Assembly (NCBI RefSeq): GCF_017874375.1
Contig: NZ_JAGGLK010000001.1
Location: 372,001-436,000, forward strand
Reading direction: 5' to 3'
DNA: 64,000 nucleotides
From: Methanohalophilus levihalophilus
GTDB lineage: Archaea; Halobacteriota; Methanosarcinia; Methanosarcinales; Methanosarcinaceae
The notes under the pieces are model-generated. The model ran no database searches. It was not told the DNA's origin and saw only the letters and a list, made by a program, of their open reading frames with translations. Positions 26,023 to 34,901 of the stretch are shown here, one piece after another (position 1 is the first letter of the stretch; each line of letters begins with the position of its first letter). The position numbers and the translations under genes were made by a program.

Positions 26023-26830
26023 CGATATAGTTTACTTTTTCCTGTCTGTTGCCAAAGCCTTTCAGCCCTGCAAAAAGTGCAATGTAGTACCCAGCATACG
26101 AGAATACTTCCAGCAGTGATGGGTTTCCATTGTATCCAAAGAGAGATTTCAGGATTGAACCGCCAAGTCCATTTTCATCAATTATGTTGTTCATATCCCA
26201 CACATGTTCAATGACAATTGGAATTACTCCTGCTTCCTGAAGTTCATGGACGCCATGTGCTGCAAGTCCTGCTGCAAAGAGGATAAGGAATATTGTTGTG
26301 ATGTTGAAGAACGTACTCAGGTGTGTATGCTTTGAGAACTTGAACACACTGTATGCGAGCACCAGTGAGGCTCCAAGCCCAAGCAGTCCGCCGTAGAGTA
26401 CTTGGCTTCCATCGGTTCCGGTTGCTGCTGCCCCAAGGAAAAGGGTTGTTTCAATTCCTTCCCTGAAAACCGAAAAAAATGCAAGCCCGAAAAGACCATA
26501 TGCCTTAGTGGATTTTGCCTTTTCCTCAATATTTGCAGCAATGTTGTGCTTTTCCCTGCTCATCCACACAATTACGTACGTAATGACAGCGACTGCGAGC
26601 AGCATAACCACGCCTTCAAAGATCTCTTCATTTCTTCCTTCAAACTGTATTGAGAGGAGATTGAAAAGGACTGCAAGGATTGCACTGAGTCCAATACCAA
26701 CTCCTGCACCAGAATAAACATATTTTTGGAGATCAAGCTTTCCAGTTTGTACAAGATAAGCCAGAATAATTCCTATGATCAGGAATGCTTCAAGCCCTTC
26801 CCTGAATGTTATCATGAAACTTGTGAACAT
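26015..26830 (-). CDS. FTR1-family iron permease
   Basis: 271 residues with seven membrane helices. Both essential REGxE motifs are present: FREGLEAFLIIG at residues 8-18 (helix 1) and FREGIETTLFLG in helix 4 (about 120). Such permeases move Fe3+ across the membrane, in bacteria with EfeO/EfeB partners and in yeast with a ferroxidase; none is adjacent here. The promoter is framed by DtxR-type boxes, so iron repression is very likely. Confidence 0.9.
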   Translation of the reverse strand: MFTSFMITFREGLEAFLIIGIILAYLVQTGKLDLQKYVYSGAGVGIGLSAILAVLFNLLSIQFEGRNEEIFEGVVMLLAVAVITYVIVWMSREKHNIAANIEEKAKSTKAYGLFGLAFFSVFREGIETTLFLGAAATGTDGSQVLYGGLLGLGASLVLAYSVFKFSKHTHLSTFFNITTIFLILFAAGLAAHGVHELQEAGVIPIVIEHVWDMNNIIDENGLGGSILKSLFGYNGNPSLLEVFSYAGYYIALFAGLKGFGNRQEKVNYIEG

Positions 26831-26845
26831 TTTTCATCACCGTTT

Positions 26846-26865
26846 TTAGGCAAACCTAACTTAGG
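26846..26865. promoter_or_regulatory. DtxR-type iron box over the FTR1 transcription start
   Basis: TTAGG-CAAA-CCTAA (26846-26859) is directly followed by a further TTAGG half-site (26861-26865), giving CCTAA-C-TTAGG. It lies 16 bases upstream of the FTR1 start codon and about 25 bases downstream of the TATA run at 26888-26896 (minus strand), where transcription should begin. The half-sites match the metal-dependent DtxR/IdeR/MDR1 type. Confidence 0.6.
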
Positions 26866-26898
26866 TGGTACGAAACTGACCTAATGTTATATAAATGT

Positions 26899-26916
26899 TT
26901 TTAGGGATGCCTAAAA
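26899..26916. promoter_or_regulatory. DtxR-type iron box upstream of the FTR1 TATA element
   Basis: TTTTAGG-GATG-CCTAAAA is a perfect 7-bp inverted repeat with the same TTAGG/CCTAA core as the box at 26846. The two boxes bracket the FTR1 TATA element (26888-26896). It may also act on the divergent iron-sulfur flavoprotein gene starting at 27023. Confidence 0.65.
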
Positions 26917-27022
26917 TGAAGTCTATAATCAAATGGTTTATATGATTGCTGAGGAAAACAATTAGATGTGAAAGTACAAAATGCATAATTGGTACAATTC
27001 ACGATCACAGGAGTGGAATAAA

Positions 27023-27580
27023 ATGAAAGTGTTAGGTATTGTCGGAAGTCCCCGGAAGAAAGGTAATACTGATATCCTGGTTCAGCAGGTTTTAGACGGT
27101 GCAATAGAAGCCGGTGCTGAAGCTGAAAAAATTTACATCAATGATCTGGATTTTAAAGGCTGTCAGGGATGTGGCTTTTGTAACTATCAGGATCATTGCA
27201 AACTTGAAGACGATATGACTCCGGTTTATGATAAGATAAAAGAAGCAGATGGATTTGTGTTTGGTTCTCCTATTTACTTTGCTCAATTCACCGGTCAGAT
27301 GCGCCTTTTCCTTGACAGGTGCTATGCTCTTTCGGATGCAGATCTAAAACCACGGGTTGAAGCGGGGAAAAAAGCAATTCTCGTTGGATCACAGGGTTTT
27401 GAGGATGATTCTGTTTACAAGGGAGTATTTGATGAGTTTGCCGAGCAGCTGCTAACCTATGTGGGAATTGAAGTGAAAGATATTTTCATAGGCGCAGATG
27501 TGAACCTTCCCGGTGAGGTTCGAAAAAACCATGAACTCATGGACAAGGCAAAAGCTGCCGGCCTTGAATTATTTAAATAA
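27023..27580 (+). CDS. Iron-sulfur flavoprotein (Isf family)
   Basis: 185 residues from ATG 27023, preceded by AGGAG with nine bases spacing. N-terminal flavodoxin-like FMN site GIVGSPRKKGNTDILV; compact cysteine motif GCQGCGFCNYQDHC near residues 45-58, which binds a [4Fe-4S] cluster in Methanosarcina Isf; then FGSPIYFAQFTGQMRLFLDRC. Isf proteins pass electrons from ferredoxin and can reduce O2 or peroxide. It faces the iron permease gene, so shared iron control through the boxes between them is plausible. Confidence 0.9.
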   Translation: MKVLGIVGSPRKKGNTDILVQQVLDGAIEAGAEAEKIYINDLDFKGCQGCGFCNYQDHCKLEDDMTPVYDKIKEADGFVFGSPIYFAQFTGQMRLFLDRCYALSDADLKPRVEAGKKAILVGSQGFEDDSVYKGVFDEFAEQLLTYVGIEVKDIFIGADVNLPGEVRKNHELMDKAKAAGLELFK

Positions 27581-27598
27581 AAGCACTCATTTCCGGCT

Positions 27599-27626
27599 CG
27601 GGGTGTTAAATCACCCCGGGTTTTTT
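27599..27626. terminator. Bidirectional hairpin terminator
   Basis: CGGGGTG, 6-base loop, CACCCCG, then GG and TTTTTTG. It lies between the convergent iron-sulfur flavoprotein and YdeI-like genes; the loop contains the stop codon of the latter (27606-27608). Confidence 0.75.
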
Positions 27627-28157
27627 GTTTTCACGCGCCCTTTCAACAACTGATTTGATTCTTTTGGCACGCGTCTCTTCCCTTTTTGCATCAAGTACCC
27701 ACCGAATATAATTTTTCTGATAGCTTGGAGCAAAAGCCGAAAAATTCTCCCATGCTTTTTCATAATTCATGAGCTCTTTTTTCATGTCAGCAGGCATAGT
27801 AATAGGTTTTTCAGGTACAGGTTTTTCGTTGAGAGCATTGCCGAGTTTCTCAAATCCGGCTTCTGTCATTTTTCCCTGCTTGATCATGTTCCGGGCAATT
27901 TCTTTGTTTGCTTCCGACCAGACACTTCCTTCTTTCCGGGGTGTGAATCTCTCGGCGTACTTTTCCTCGTCAATCTTTTTTACGCGGCTGTCTATCCAGC
28001 CAAAACAGATTGCTTCTTCCAGGGCTTCGGTGTAAGAGAATCTGCTTTTTCCGGTATCTTTTTTGTAAAAGATCAGCCAGATTTCTGTCTTCCTCGAATG
28101 GTTTGCTTCAAGCCAGTTTCTCCATTCTTTAATGGATTCAACTTCTAAGGTATTCAT
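27606..28157 (-). CDS. YdeI/OmpD-associated family protein
   Basis: 183 residues: EWRNWLEANHSRKTEIWLIFYKK at the start, SRFSYTEALEEAICFGWIDSRVKKIDEEKYAERFTPRK in the middle, and YQKNYIRWVLDAKREETRAKRI at the end are the family pattern. In bacteria, members protect against bacteriocins or peptides; the mechanism is not known and in archaea none has a proven role. Length normal. Confidence 0.85.
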   Translation of the reverse strand: MNTLEVESIKEWRNWLEANHSRKTEIWLIFYKKDTGKSRFSYTEALEEAICFGWIDSRVKKIDEEKYAERFTPRKEGSVWSEANKEIARNMIKQGKMTEAGFEKLGNALNEKPVPEKPITMPADMKKELMNYEKAWENFSAFAPSYQKNYIRWVLDAKREETRAKRIKSVVERARENKKPGVI

Positions 28158-28416
28158 GAAAGTAGATTTGAGTTGATTCGTTTATTATGGTTTGGCTTAC
28201 TTAGAGACAATTTCAATAAGGTTTAAATCTAAAAGGCTAGAGAAATTCCATTTTAATCCCATTTGAAACGCTATTGGTGATGAGGCATTAGGATTAACTC
28301 TTCAGTTTCTTCAAAACGAAAACCATTATATAGTATACAAGTGTATTCATTTGTATTCAATAGCATTGTATTGCATCATGAATTTAATCTTACTACATAC
28401 TGAAAGGAGATACAAC

Positions 28417-29208
28417 ATGAGAACAATAGAAAAATCCTTTGTGACATTGGTTGTTCTTGCTTTGCTTCTTTTCCAGCCTATTGCGGTTAGTGCATTAACT
28501 GCCGGTGAAGCTAAACAGGCATGGTATGACGCAAAGGAGGCAACTCTTGAAGCTCAGGAAGAGCACAGGGATGCTAAACTCGCATGGGCCGAAAACAAAA
28601 CCGATGAAAATAATGAAAAAGTAATTGAGACAGGGAAAGATTCCTTAAATGCAGCTCTTGATGAAGCTGAAGCCTGGCTAGTGTGGAAGAATCTTGAAGT
28701 TGAGGAAAACCCGGAAATTCCGGAAGACCTGAAAGAAACAATTCAGGAGGATGTTGACACAAATCTCGCGAAGATTGATGACTTGAGAGCAGAAGTCGAC
28801 GAAGTGGAAAACCGGCTTGAACTGGGAATTGTTTTCCTGAAAATGGTTGGCAGTTATCTTGAGCTTGTTTCCGATGTTGCAAGGAATTCCGGCTTTGTTT
28901 GGGTTCATATTGCAGATGAGCATGCAGGTACCCTAGAGGAATACGAGTCAGAGCTGCGCATGATAGCAGATGACATGGACGACAATGACGAGATAATTGA
29001 GAAGCTGGATATGGCAAAATCAGAAATTGAAGATGCCCGGGAGAATATCGATAATGCTGAAGAAGAATACGAGCAAGTACGTCTTCCCGGAACTCCTCTG
29101 GTTATGTTTTCCAACGGGAACAACTATCTTCGGATTGCAAGAGGCAACATGATCACTGCTCATGGTCATCTCAATGAAGCCTATACATTAATCGTCAGGG
29201 GAGCGTGA
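28417..29208 (+). CDS. Exported helical protein of unknown function
   Basis: 263 residues from ATG 28417, eleven bases after AAGGAGAT; an upstream in-frame ATG at 28351 lacks a binding site. Signal peptide (hydrophobic 10-27, cut near VSA-LT), then almost entirely charged helix with heptad character: residues 30-105 (KEATLEAQEEHRDAKLAW), 115-145 and 190-230 (LDMAKSEIEDARENIDNAEEEYEQ). A helical globular part lies between. No recognised family. The lipoprotein gene follows after four bases. Upstream, 28335-28376 has repeated GTATTC/GTATTG half-sites that may bind a regulator. Confidence 0.75.
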   Translation: MRTIEKSFVTLVVLALLLFQPIAVSALTAGEAKQAWYDAKEATLEAQEEHRDAKLAWAENKTDENNEKVIETGKDSLNAALDEAEAWLVWKNLEVEENPEIPEDLKETIQEDVDTNLAKIDDLRAEVDEVENRLELGIVFLKMVGSYLELVSDVARNSGFVWVHIADEHAGTLEEYESELRMIADDMDDNDEIIEKLDMAKSEIEDARENIDNAEEEYEQVRLPGTPLVMFSNGNNYLRIARGNMITAHGHLNEAYTLIVRGA

Positions 29209-29212
29209 TAAA

Positions 29213-29467
29213 ATGAAAACCACAATCCTGATTCTTGGAATCATAATGGGACTCCTGCTTGTCAGTGGATGCGCCCAGCAAACTGATATTGTTGAAGAAG
29301 GTACAACTGATGAAGTTGTTCAGGAAGAAATTCCGGAAGAGTCATCAGGGGACGAGAACCTTTCCAACGAATCAGAGGACCTTCCCATTTCACAGGAAGA
29401 ACTTGATAACTTAAAAGAAGAACTTGAAGGGCTTGAGTTTGAAGATCTGGGCGGTCTTTCCGAGTAA
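29213..29467 (+). CDS. Small acidic lipoprotein
   Basis: 84 residues. Signal sequence with the lipobox LVSGC (Cys near residue 20), followed by an almost purely acidic tail rich in Glu, Asp and Ser, without other features. It should be lipid-anchored outside the membrane. It starts four bases after the helical exported protein, so the two are probably made together. Confidence 0.75.
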   Translation: MKTTILILGIIMGLLLVSGCAQQTDIVEEGTTDEVVQEEIPEESSGDENLSNESEDLPISQEELDNLKEELEGLEFEDLGGLSE

Positions 29468-29662
29468 ATTCTTTCTGAATATGGCACATAGGCATGATTG
29501 TTGTCAATCAGTTTTTGAACTTGATTTCAACAATCTTTCCTCTTTTTTTGTGTAAATCTTTATCTTCCACAAATAAACCAATAAGTAAAAATACTAATCG
29601 TCTTTTTCTAAATAGAAGCTTCATTTAAAGATCCCTGAAATAGAAAATGCAAAGGAAACAAA

Positions 29663-30433
29663 ATGGAAAACGTCCTTAAAATCGTAATAACAATTTTATT
29701 TTGCTCGCTTTTTGTTTTCACATTATATGCCTCTGACATAAGTCCATCCATGGAAGAGGAAGTGATTAGCAGTTATAACTACAGGGTTGATATAAAATCC
29801 GGTGAACCGATTTATGATGTGACATTGTATTTACCTGTACCACTTTCTGAAGATGGGAACGTTTTAACTGCAAATGATTTGACCAATATTCCATCCGGAT
29901 GGAACTGCAGTATAATCAATACTTCCGAAGGACGAATGCTCATGCTAAAGGCTCCCATTATCAATCCTAATTTTCATGGTTCTCCAAATGAAAATGACGA
30001 CATTGATGAGAATGTAAACTTGCAGGCTCAGACTTCTCCAAACAATATTTCTTCACCTTTTTACCATCAGGGGATTAGCATCAATAAAAATTCTGATCGT
30101 GAACTCAATACCATGAATCCTTTTGAGGGTGAACCTTTGCTTTTTCCGAGATATAGCCTGGCTAAAATGGATACGAGATCATCGGATGAACATTTTTATG
30201 TTCCTGATTTTTCATTGCATGGTTACGAAAGCAGGGTTTATACTTACTATAGAACCTCGCCAAGAAATAATGTTGAAATTCTTGTAGAAATTTCCGGTTA
30301 TAATCAGTGGTGGACGTCAGGATGGACGGGAAACAAGTATACTGATCAGGTAACTATAGCTTCAACAGGTACCCAGATGGGATGGCAGAATGCCAGAGGA
30401 CTTATAACTTCAGGTACAGGGAACTATCAGTAA
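29663..30433 (+). CDS. Exported protein of unknown function
   Basis: 256 residues. Signal peptide 1-24 (hydrophobic, ending YASD). The next 90 residues look like a beta domain (SSYNYRVDIKSGEPIYDVTLYLPVPL). A polar stretch without clear structure follows, and then an aromatic end (YNQWWTSGWTGNKYTDQVTIAS). No cysteines beyond the signal region and N40-type sequons only, no C-terminal anchor. AAGGAAAC precedes the ATG. No known family; it is likely secreted. Confidence 0.65.
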   Translation: MENVLKIVITILFCSLFVFTLYASDISPSMEEEVISSYNYRVDIKSGEPIYDVTLYLPVPLSEDGNVLTANDLTNIPSGWNCSIINTSEGRMLMLKAPIINPNFHGSPNENDDIDENVNLQAQTSPNNISSPFYHQGISINKNSDRELNTMNPFEGEPLLFPRYSLAKMDTRSSDEHFYVPDFSLHGYESRVYTYYRTSPRNNVEILVEISGYNQWWTSGWTGNKYTDQVTIASTGTQMGWQNARGLITSGTGNYQ

Positions 30434-30456
30434 TATTTTCCTGTGTAATTGTGCCT

Positions 30457-31248
30457 TTATTCCTCGTCCTGATTCATTTCATCTTCCTGTCCATGCTCTT
30501 TCTCTTGCTCGTCAACAACACGTTGTTGTTCGGCAATAGCTTCAACATGTGCCACTTCACCGCGAAGTCCGCGACGACGCCTGTCTAATTCCTGTATAGC
30601 TCCCCCTCTTCCGTAGAGCAGGAGTACATCCCTGTCCATTATCTTTGTAGTAGCAACAGGTGCACCAATGTATTTCCCACCGGGTTTTTGTATTCCCAGA
30701 ACAAGCAGGCCTTCATCAGCCAGTTTGGAATCTGCAAGAGTCTTTTCAGCCAGCCAGTCCTCAGGTGAGACTTCAAGCTCGGAAACCTGATAATCACCGC
30801 CAAGGTAGATCAGGCTTGCAGAATCGGATGTTTCAAGATCGGTCCATCGCCGAAGTGCAATCGTAATAAGTCGGGATAGTCTCTTGTCCACCCACGTACT
30901 TTTTGTTAGCAATAGAAGACATGTAAGACCGAGAATAATTACCAGTCCCTGTACTTCAATATTGTCAGAGCCGGCATTTGCAACTACCAGAATTGCTGAT
31001 GCAATCACTGTAACAATTCCTGCATTTCCCACTAGCATTAGCAGCATAAGAATCCTGCGTCTTACCGGGTGATTCATCATTTTTTCGGATTCGGAAGTTG
31101 TAAATCCTGCTCCTGTCAGAGCTGAGCGCGCCTGAAACCGTGCGACTTCCCTTGAAATCCCGGTCAGGGTTAATGCAATCGTTGCGATACGTGTGATAAT
31201 CAGTGAAATAATGATAATTGCAAATAATGTGATGAATGCTGCTAACAT
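30457..31248 (-). CDS. Membrane protein with cytoplasmic TrkA-C (RCK_C) domain
   Basis: 263 residues. Three hydrophobic segments (about 3-28, 66-90, 100-118), with the ARFQARSALTGAGFTTSESE loop between the first two. A TrkA-C domain follows (residues 145-215: EVSPEDWLAEKTLADSKL, ending DVLLLYGRG), then a highly charged tail (RRRRGLRG; EQEKEHGQEDEMNQDEE). This lay-out is seen in archaeal RCK_C membrane proteins that probably regulate ion movement with a nucleotide ligand; it has no pore filter of its own. Confidence 0.75.
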   Translation of the reverse strand: MLAAFITLFAIIIISLIITRIATIALTLTGISREVARFQARSALTGAGFTTSESEKMMNHPVRRRILMLLMLVGNAGIVTVIASAILVVANAGSDNIEVQGLVIILGLTCLLLLTKSTWVDKRLSRLITIALRRWTDLETSDSASLIYLGGDYQVSELEVSPEDWLAEKTLADSKLADEGLLVLGIQKPGGKYIGAPVATTKIMDRDVLLLYGRGGAIQELDRRRRGLRGEVAHVEAIAEQQRVVDEQEKEHGQEDEMNQDEE

Positions 31249-31503
31249 GGAACTCTGACCCGTTTTTAATCTGTTAATCCTTATTAAATTATTTTTCCCA
31301 GTTTAACTAAGTTAAACCGTAATTCCATTTTCTTCAATTTCCTCAGGGTATAAATCCTTAATGTGTTTCATAGTTTTCCAATTGTTTTTCAAATACATGT
31401 ATATTATTTGTTTTATATTATTATTTCACAGGTCCGGTTATTATGGCATTGCTATTACAAGAGTTTATAAAAGTAGGTAACAATTAGAGTATCAGGTGAT
31501 TTC

Positions 31504-32328
31504 ATGAAAGTAATTTCAATTGATTCAGAAGCTTGCACCAGTTGTGGTACCTGTGTGGACGTATGTCCATTTGGGCTCATAGTTTCAGTCGATGATTCAT
31601 CTGTGCCTTTTATGCCTGACGAAGTCGGGGATTTTTGTTCCGAATGCGGGCATTGCGAGGTATGTTGTCCCGAAGGGGCGATTTCAACGGAATTTAAACT
31701 TCCACGTGCCGGAATTTCAGGTTCTGCTTCATCGGCTATATCGCCGGAGCAGCTCGGCAATTATATGCTACATCGCCGTTCGGTACGTAATTACAGTGAT
31801 AAAATAGTTGAAAAGGATAAGATTGAATCTATCCTTGATGTTGTAAGATATTCTCCTTCCGGCATGAACAATCAGCCAGTACACTGGACGATTATACACG
31901 ATCCCGCAAAAGTCCGCAAACTTGTCAGCCTGACCATTGACTGGATGCGTGAAATTGCAGAAAGCGAGGAGGAACATCCTCTTAAAATGATAGTTTCCGA
32001 ATTGATTTCATCTTATGAAATGGGAGGGGACCCTATCTGCAGAGGTGCACCTCATCTGGCAATTGCCCATGCTTCTTCCAAAAACCCTATGGCATACACT
32101 GATTCCATTATCGCCCTTTCATGGTTTGAGCTTTTAGCACCTTCATTTGATCTTGGAGCGTGCTGGGCAGGTTTTTTGCAGATAGCTGCAACTTCTTACC
32201 AGCCACTAATTGATGAATTGGATCTTCCAGAGGGGCATGCAGTACAACATGCAATGATGTTTGGTTATCCTGAGTACAAGGTACACAGGATTCCAGGAAG
32301 GCAGCCTTTGAGAATTAACTGGAAGTGA
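31504..32328 (+). CDS. Nitroreductase with N-terminal ferredoxin domain
   Basis: 274 residues. Two cluster motifs at the N-terminus, CTSCGTCVDVCPFG and CSECGHCEVCCPEGA, then a nitroreductase domain from residue 95 with RRSVRNYSDKIVEKDKI and YSPSGMNNQPVHW (FMN binding). Fer4-nitroreductases take electrons from ferredoxin to reduce nitro compounds, flavins or quinone-like substrates. AGGTGAT before ATG 31504 fixes the start. Confidence 0.9.
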   Translation: MKVISIDSEACTSCGTCVDVCPFGLIVSVDDSSVPFMPDEVGDFCSECGHCEVCCPEGAISTEFKLPRAGISGSASSAISPEQLGNYMLHRRSVRNYSDKIVEKDKIESILDVVRYSPSGMNNQPVHWTIIHDPAKVRKLVSLTIDWMREIAESEEEHPLKMIVSELISSYEMGGDPICRGAPHLAIAHASSKNPMAYTDSIIALSWFELLAPSFDLGACWAGFLQIAATSYQPLIDELDLPEGHAVQHAMMFGYPEYKVHRIPGRQPLRINWK

Positions 32329-32370
32329 AATTTGGAATGAAGTCCACAGGCTTCATTTTTTCTTTTTCTC

Positions 32371-33075
32371 TTATTTTTTCACACACAGGTAGTCAGCCAT
32401 AAAGTCGTCCTGATAGTCAACCAGTTTTATCTGGAAGCCGGCTCTTTCAAGCAAGCCCTCCATAACCCATTCAAAAGTAGAGAATTCTTCCCGGATATGT
32501 GTTTTTATTTCTTTTATTGTTTCTTCCCCGGCTTTTTCTGAGATAGCTTCCATAGCATCAAAAAGAAAGTTTTCATATTCATTCGTTTCAGGAGAATAAA
32601 CCACATCTTTCAGGTAAAACTGTCCACCATCTTTGAGCATTGAATGAATGCGTTTTAATGCAATAATTTTCCAGAAATCGGGTAGATGATGCAGAACTAA
32701 TTGGGAGACTACAGCATCAGCTTTTTCACCATCATGCTCATAAGTGAGAAAACCGGCATTATGAAACTCAATGTTTTCCACATTTCTTGACTTTGCTTTC
32801 CTATGTGCATATTTGATCATTTCATTGGAAATATCGATTGCAAAAACTTTCTGGCAGCGCTTTGCTATTTCAATGGAAAACTCGCCGGTACCACATCCAA
32901 TTTCAATAACAAGGTAATTTGGTTTTATATGGAGTAATTCAAGGATATCTTTAGTTTCTTCCTTTACATCCCTCATTTTTTTCATATTCTCATCGTAGTT
33001 GATTACCTGTTCGATATCGGTGTAATCGACGCCAGCCTGTACAAACTCATCATAATACCAGTCTGGTTGATCCAT
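32371..33075 (-). CDS. Class I SAM-dependent methyltransferase
   Basis: 234 residues. VIEIGCGTGEFSIEIAKRC is motif I, FAIDISNEMIKYAHRKA motif II, and ADAVVSQLVLHHLPDFWK plus LKDGGQFYLKDV complete the UbiE/Methyltransf_25 fold. The C-terminal third is helical and may form the substrate lid. It stands back to back with the corrinoid protein gene (33211), which may be chance, or may point to a linked methyl-transfer role; SAM enzymes do not normally use corrinoid donors. Confidence 0.85.
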   Translation of the reverse strand: MDQPDWYYDEFVQAGVDYTDIEQVINYDENMKKMRDVKEETKDILELLHIKPNYLVIEIGCGTGEFSIEIAKRCQKVFAIDISNEMIKYAHRKAKSRNVENIEFHNAGFLTYEHDGEKADAVVSQLVLHHLPDFWKIIALKRIHSMLKDGGQFYLKDVVYSPETNEYENFLFDAMEAISEKAGEETIKEIKTHIREEFSTFEWVMEGLLERAGFQIKLVDYQDDFMADYLCVKK

Positions 33076-33210
33076 TTATTATCTCCTCGATTGCAATCTT
33101 GTTTGATATCCAGTTTGTTTTGATGGTATCTTAGTTCTTTTGTCTGAAATGATAGGTTAAACTAGGAAAAGAACAAAATTATGGTTATTCAGGGGAAATG
33201 GAGGATTTGA

Positions 33211-33861
33211 ATGTCAAAAGGAAAGGCAATTCAAAATGATATTCATCAAGCTCTTTTGGAACTGGATGAGGGTAGAGTCGAGCATCTTACTTCAGAGTAC
33301 TTGCGTGCTGGATATGAAGTTACCAGTTTGCTACAGACAATGAGTAATGCCGTATCTGAAATTGGAGCAAAATTTGAAAATGGGGACTGTTATCTTCCAC
33401 AGCTCATCAATTCTGTTGAAATAATGGAGAATACAATCAAACTGATACACGAAAAGCTTGCTGAATCAGATGAACTAGCTGAGGAAAAAGGAGTCCTTGT
33501 TATTGGAACTGTGAAGAACGATGTTCATGATCTGGGAAAAAACGTTACTTCCAGTATGCTTAGGATTGCTGGCTTTAGGGTAATCGATCTGGGCACGGAT
33601 CTTCCTGCTCTCGACATTGTGGAAGACGCTCTTGAAAACGACGCGGATATCATTGCAATTTCATCTATGACGACAGTAACTATGCCGTGCCTTGCTGAAG
33701 TAATTGCAATTCTTGAAAACATGGGTGTAAGGAGCCGTTTCAAAGTACTGATTAGTGGAGCTCCGGTTACTCAGGAATATGCCGAACTGATTGGTGCGGA
33801 TGCATATGTGAAATCTGCGGAAGAGGCGGTAGTAACTGCAAAGCGGCTGATGGGGAGATAA
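33211..33861 (+). CDS. Corrinoid (B12-binding) methyltransferase protein, MtaC/MtbC type
   Basis: 216 residues. The N-terminal helical cap (8-90) is followed by a cobalamin-binding Rossmann domain with DVHDLG at residues 104-109, in which H106 should be the lower cobalt ligand, and later SSMTTVTMP and ISGAPVTQEYAELIGAD. It carries the methyl group between a substrate-specific methyltransferase and coenzyme M. No MtaB/MtmB/MttB-type partner is near, so its substrate is open. GGAGG before the ATG. A nested hairpin lies just downstream. Confidence 0.9.
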   Translation: MSKGKAIQNDIHQALLELDEGRVEHLTSEYLRAGYEVTSLLQTMSNAVSEIGAKFENGDCYLPQLINSVEIMENTIKLIHEKLAESDELAEEKGVLVIGTVKNDVHDLGKNVTSSMLRIAGFRVIDLGTDLPALDIVEDALENDADIIAISSMTTVTMPCLAEVIAILENMGVRSRFKVLISGAPVTQEYAELIGADAYVKSAEEAVVTAKRLMGR

Positions 33862-33880
33862 ATTAATTATCTGAAATAGG

Positions 33881-33925
33881 AAACCCGCCAAAAATGAAAA
33901 GGGAGGTGGTACTCCTGGCGGGTTT
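33881..33925 (+). terminator. Nested hairpin after the corrinoid gene
   Basis: AAACCCGCCA (33881-33890) pairs with TGGCGGGTTT (33916-33925), a perfect 10-bp outer stem. The 25-base interior contains GGAG...CTCC, which can form a second small stem. There is no T-run afterwards, so it may serve mRNA stability or be a small RNA rather than an intrinsic terminator. Confidence 0.4.
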
Positions 33926-34068
33926 GAATGGATGCTGCCTATAAAAATTCTGAGAGTTCCGCTATGGACAGATGTATCACAGCACATAATGATATGCATT
34001 TTTTTCCGTATAAAGATAACCCTCAGTAATTTCCAATCGTTCTGAAAAATAATTTTGATGAAATTACT

Positions 34069-34872
34069 TTATTTTCCACCATATGCCCTGACGTGATTCC
34101 ATGCATTATGATATTTCTGAAAGGTATTTTTTTGTTCATACATCCGTATGTTTTCCCTCTGATATGTCTCCCTATCTTTTCCTATAGGACAAACCTTGAT
34201 ACAGATCCCGCATGGCGATATGTGCCGCTCCCGGAGTTTGGAACTGTATAAGGCACAGGCTTTTTTGTTTGTAATACCTTCCGGGTAGTCTTTTTCATCA
34301 AGGGCATTTACCGGACAATGTTTGACACACAGCATACATCTTGTGCAAAGTTCCTCATCAGCTATAGGATACGCTTCCAGCTTTGCCGTGGTAAGAATGG
34401 TTCCAAAACGTACCCTTGGACCATATTTCGATGTCAATAAGGTGTTATTTACTCCAAAGGTTCCCAACCCTGCAAGAAAAGCTGCATGGCGGTGTGAGAA
34501 GAATGCAATTGGTTTTTCCAGCAAAACATCGATAGATCCATATCCATCCCTGGGTATGAAGATAGATGGGTGACCCTTTTCCGTGAGAAAAATAGACAAC
34601 CTGTAAGTGTATTGATCAAGAAGAGAGTTTATTGTCCTGTATAATTCGTGATAATAAATTGATGGTGTGGTTTCCAGAACAGGAAGATTAACAGGTAAGC
34701 CAATGACAATTGCAGACCTTGCTTCCGGATATATCGACCGGGGAAAAAACTCTTTCGGCATCCATGGATGGAAAGGCGGAGTCTCCCAGCTTTCCACACT
34801 GGCAACTCCCACGATGGGAATTTCCATCTCCCTGCATTTGTCCAGAAGAATTCTCTTCAGGTCTTTGTTCAT
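34069..34872 (-). CDS. Epoxyqueuosine-reductase-like 4Fe-4S protein
   Basis: 267 residues. A QueG-like N-terminal part includes PRDGYGSIDVLLEKPIAFFSHRHAAFLAGLGTFGVNNTLLTSKYGPRVRFG, split here as RHAAFLAGLGTFGVNN and SKYGPRVRFGTI. Two 4Fe-4S motifs, CTRCMLCVKHCPVNAL and CGICIKVCPIG, follow. Archaeal relatives lack a proven queuosine role and probably act as corrinoid- or cluster-dependent reductases. Just downstream of the flavodiiron gene (29 bases), so both may respond to oxidative stress. Confidence 0.75.
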   Translation of the reverse strand: MNKDLKRILLDKCREMEIPIVGVASVESWETPPFHPWMPKEFFPRSIYPEARSAIVIGLPVNLPVLETTPSIYYHELYRTINSLLDQYTYRLSIFLTEKGHPSIFIPRDGYGSIDVLLEKPIAFFSHRHAAFLAGLGTFGVNNTLLTSKYGPRVRFGTILTTAKLEAYPIADEELCTRCMLCVKHCPVNALDEKDYPEGITNKKACALYSSKLRERHISPCGICIKVCPIGKDRETYQRENIRMYEQKNTFQKYHNAWNHVRAYGGK

Positions 34873-34901
34873 GCTTCACCATTGCAGAATCGGGAAGGCA
34901 A

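Noticed and set aside
33928-34029. 33-codon frame after the corrinoid gene
   Set aside because: Composition not convincing and the ribosome binding site would lie inside the hairpin at 33881-33925.
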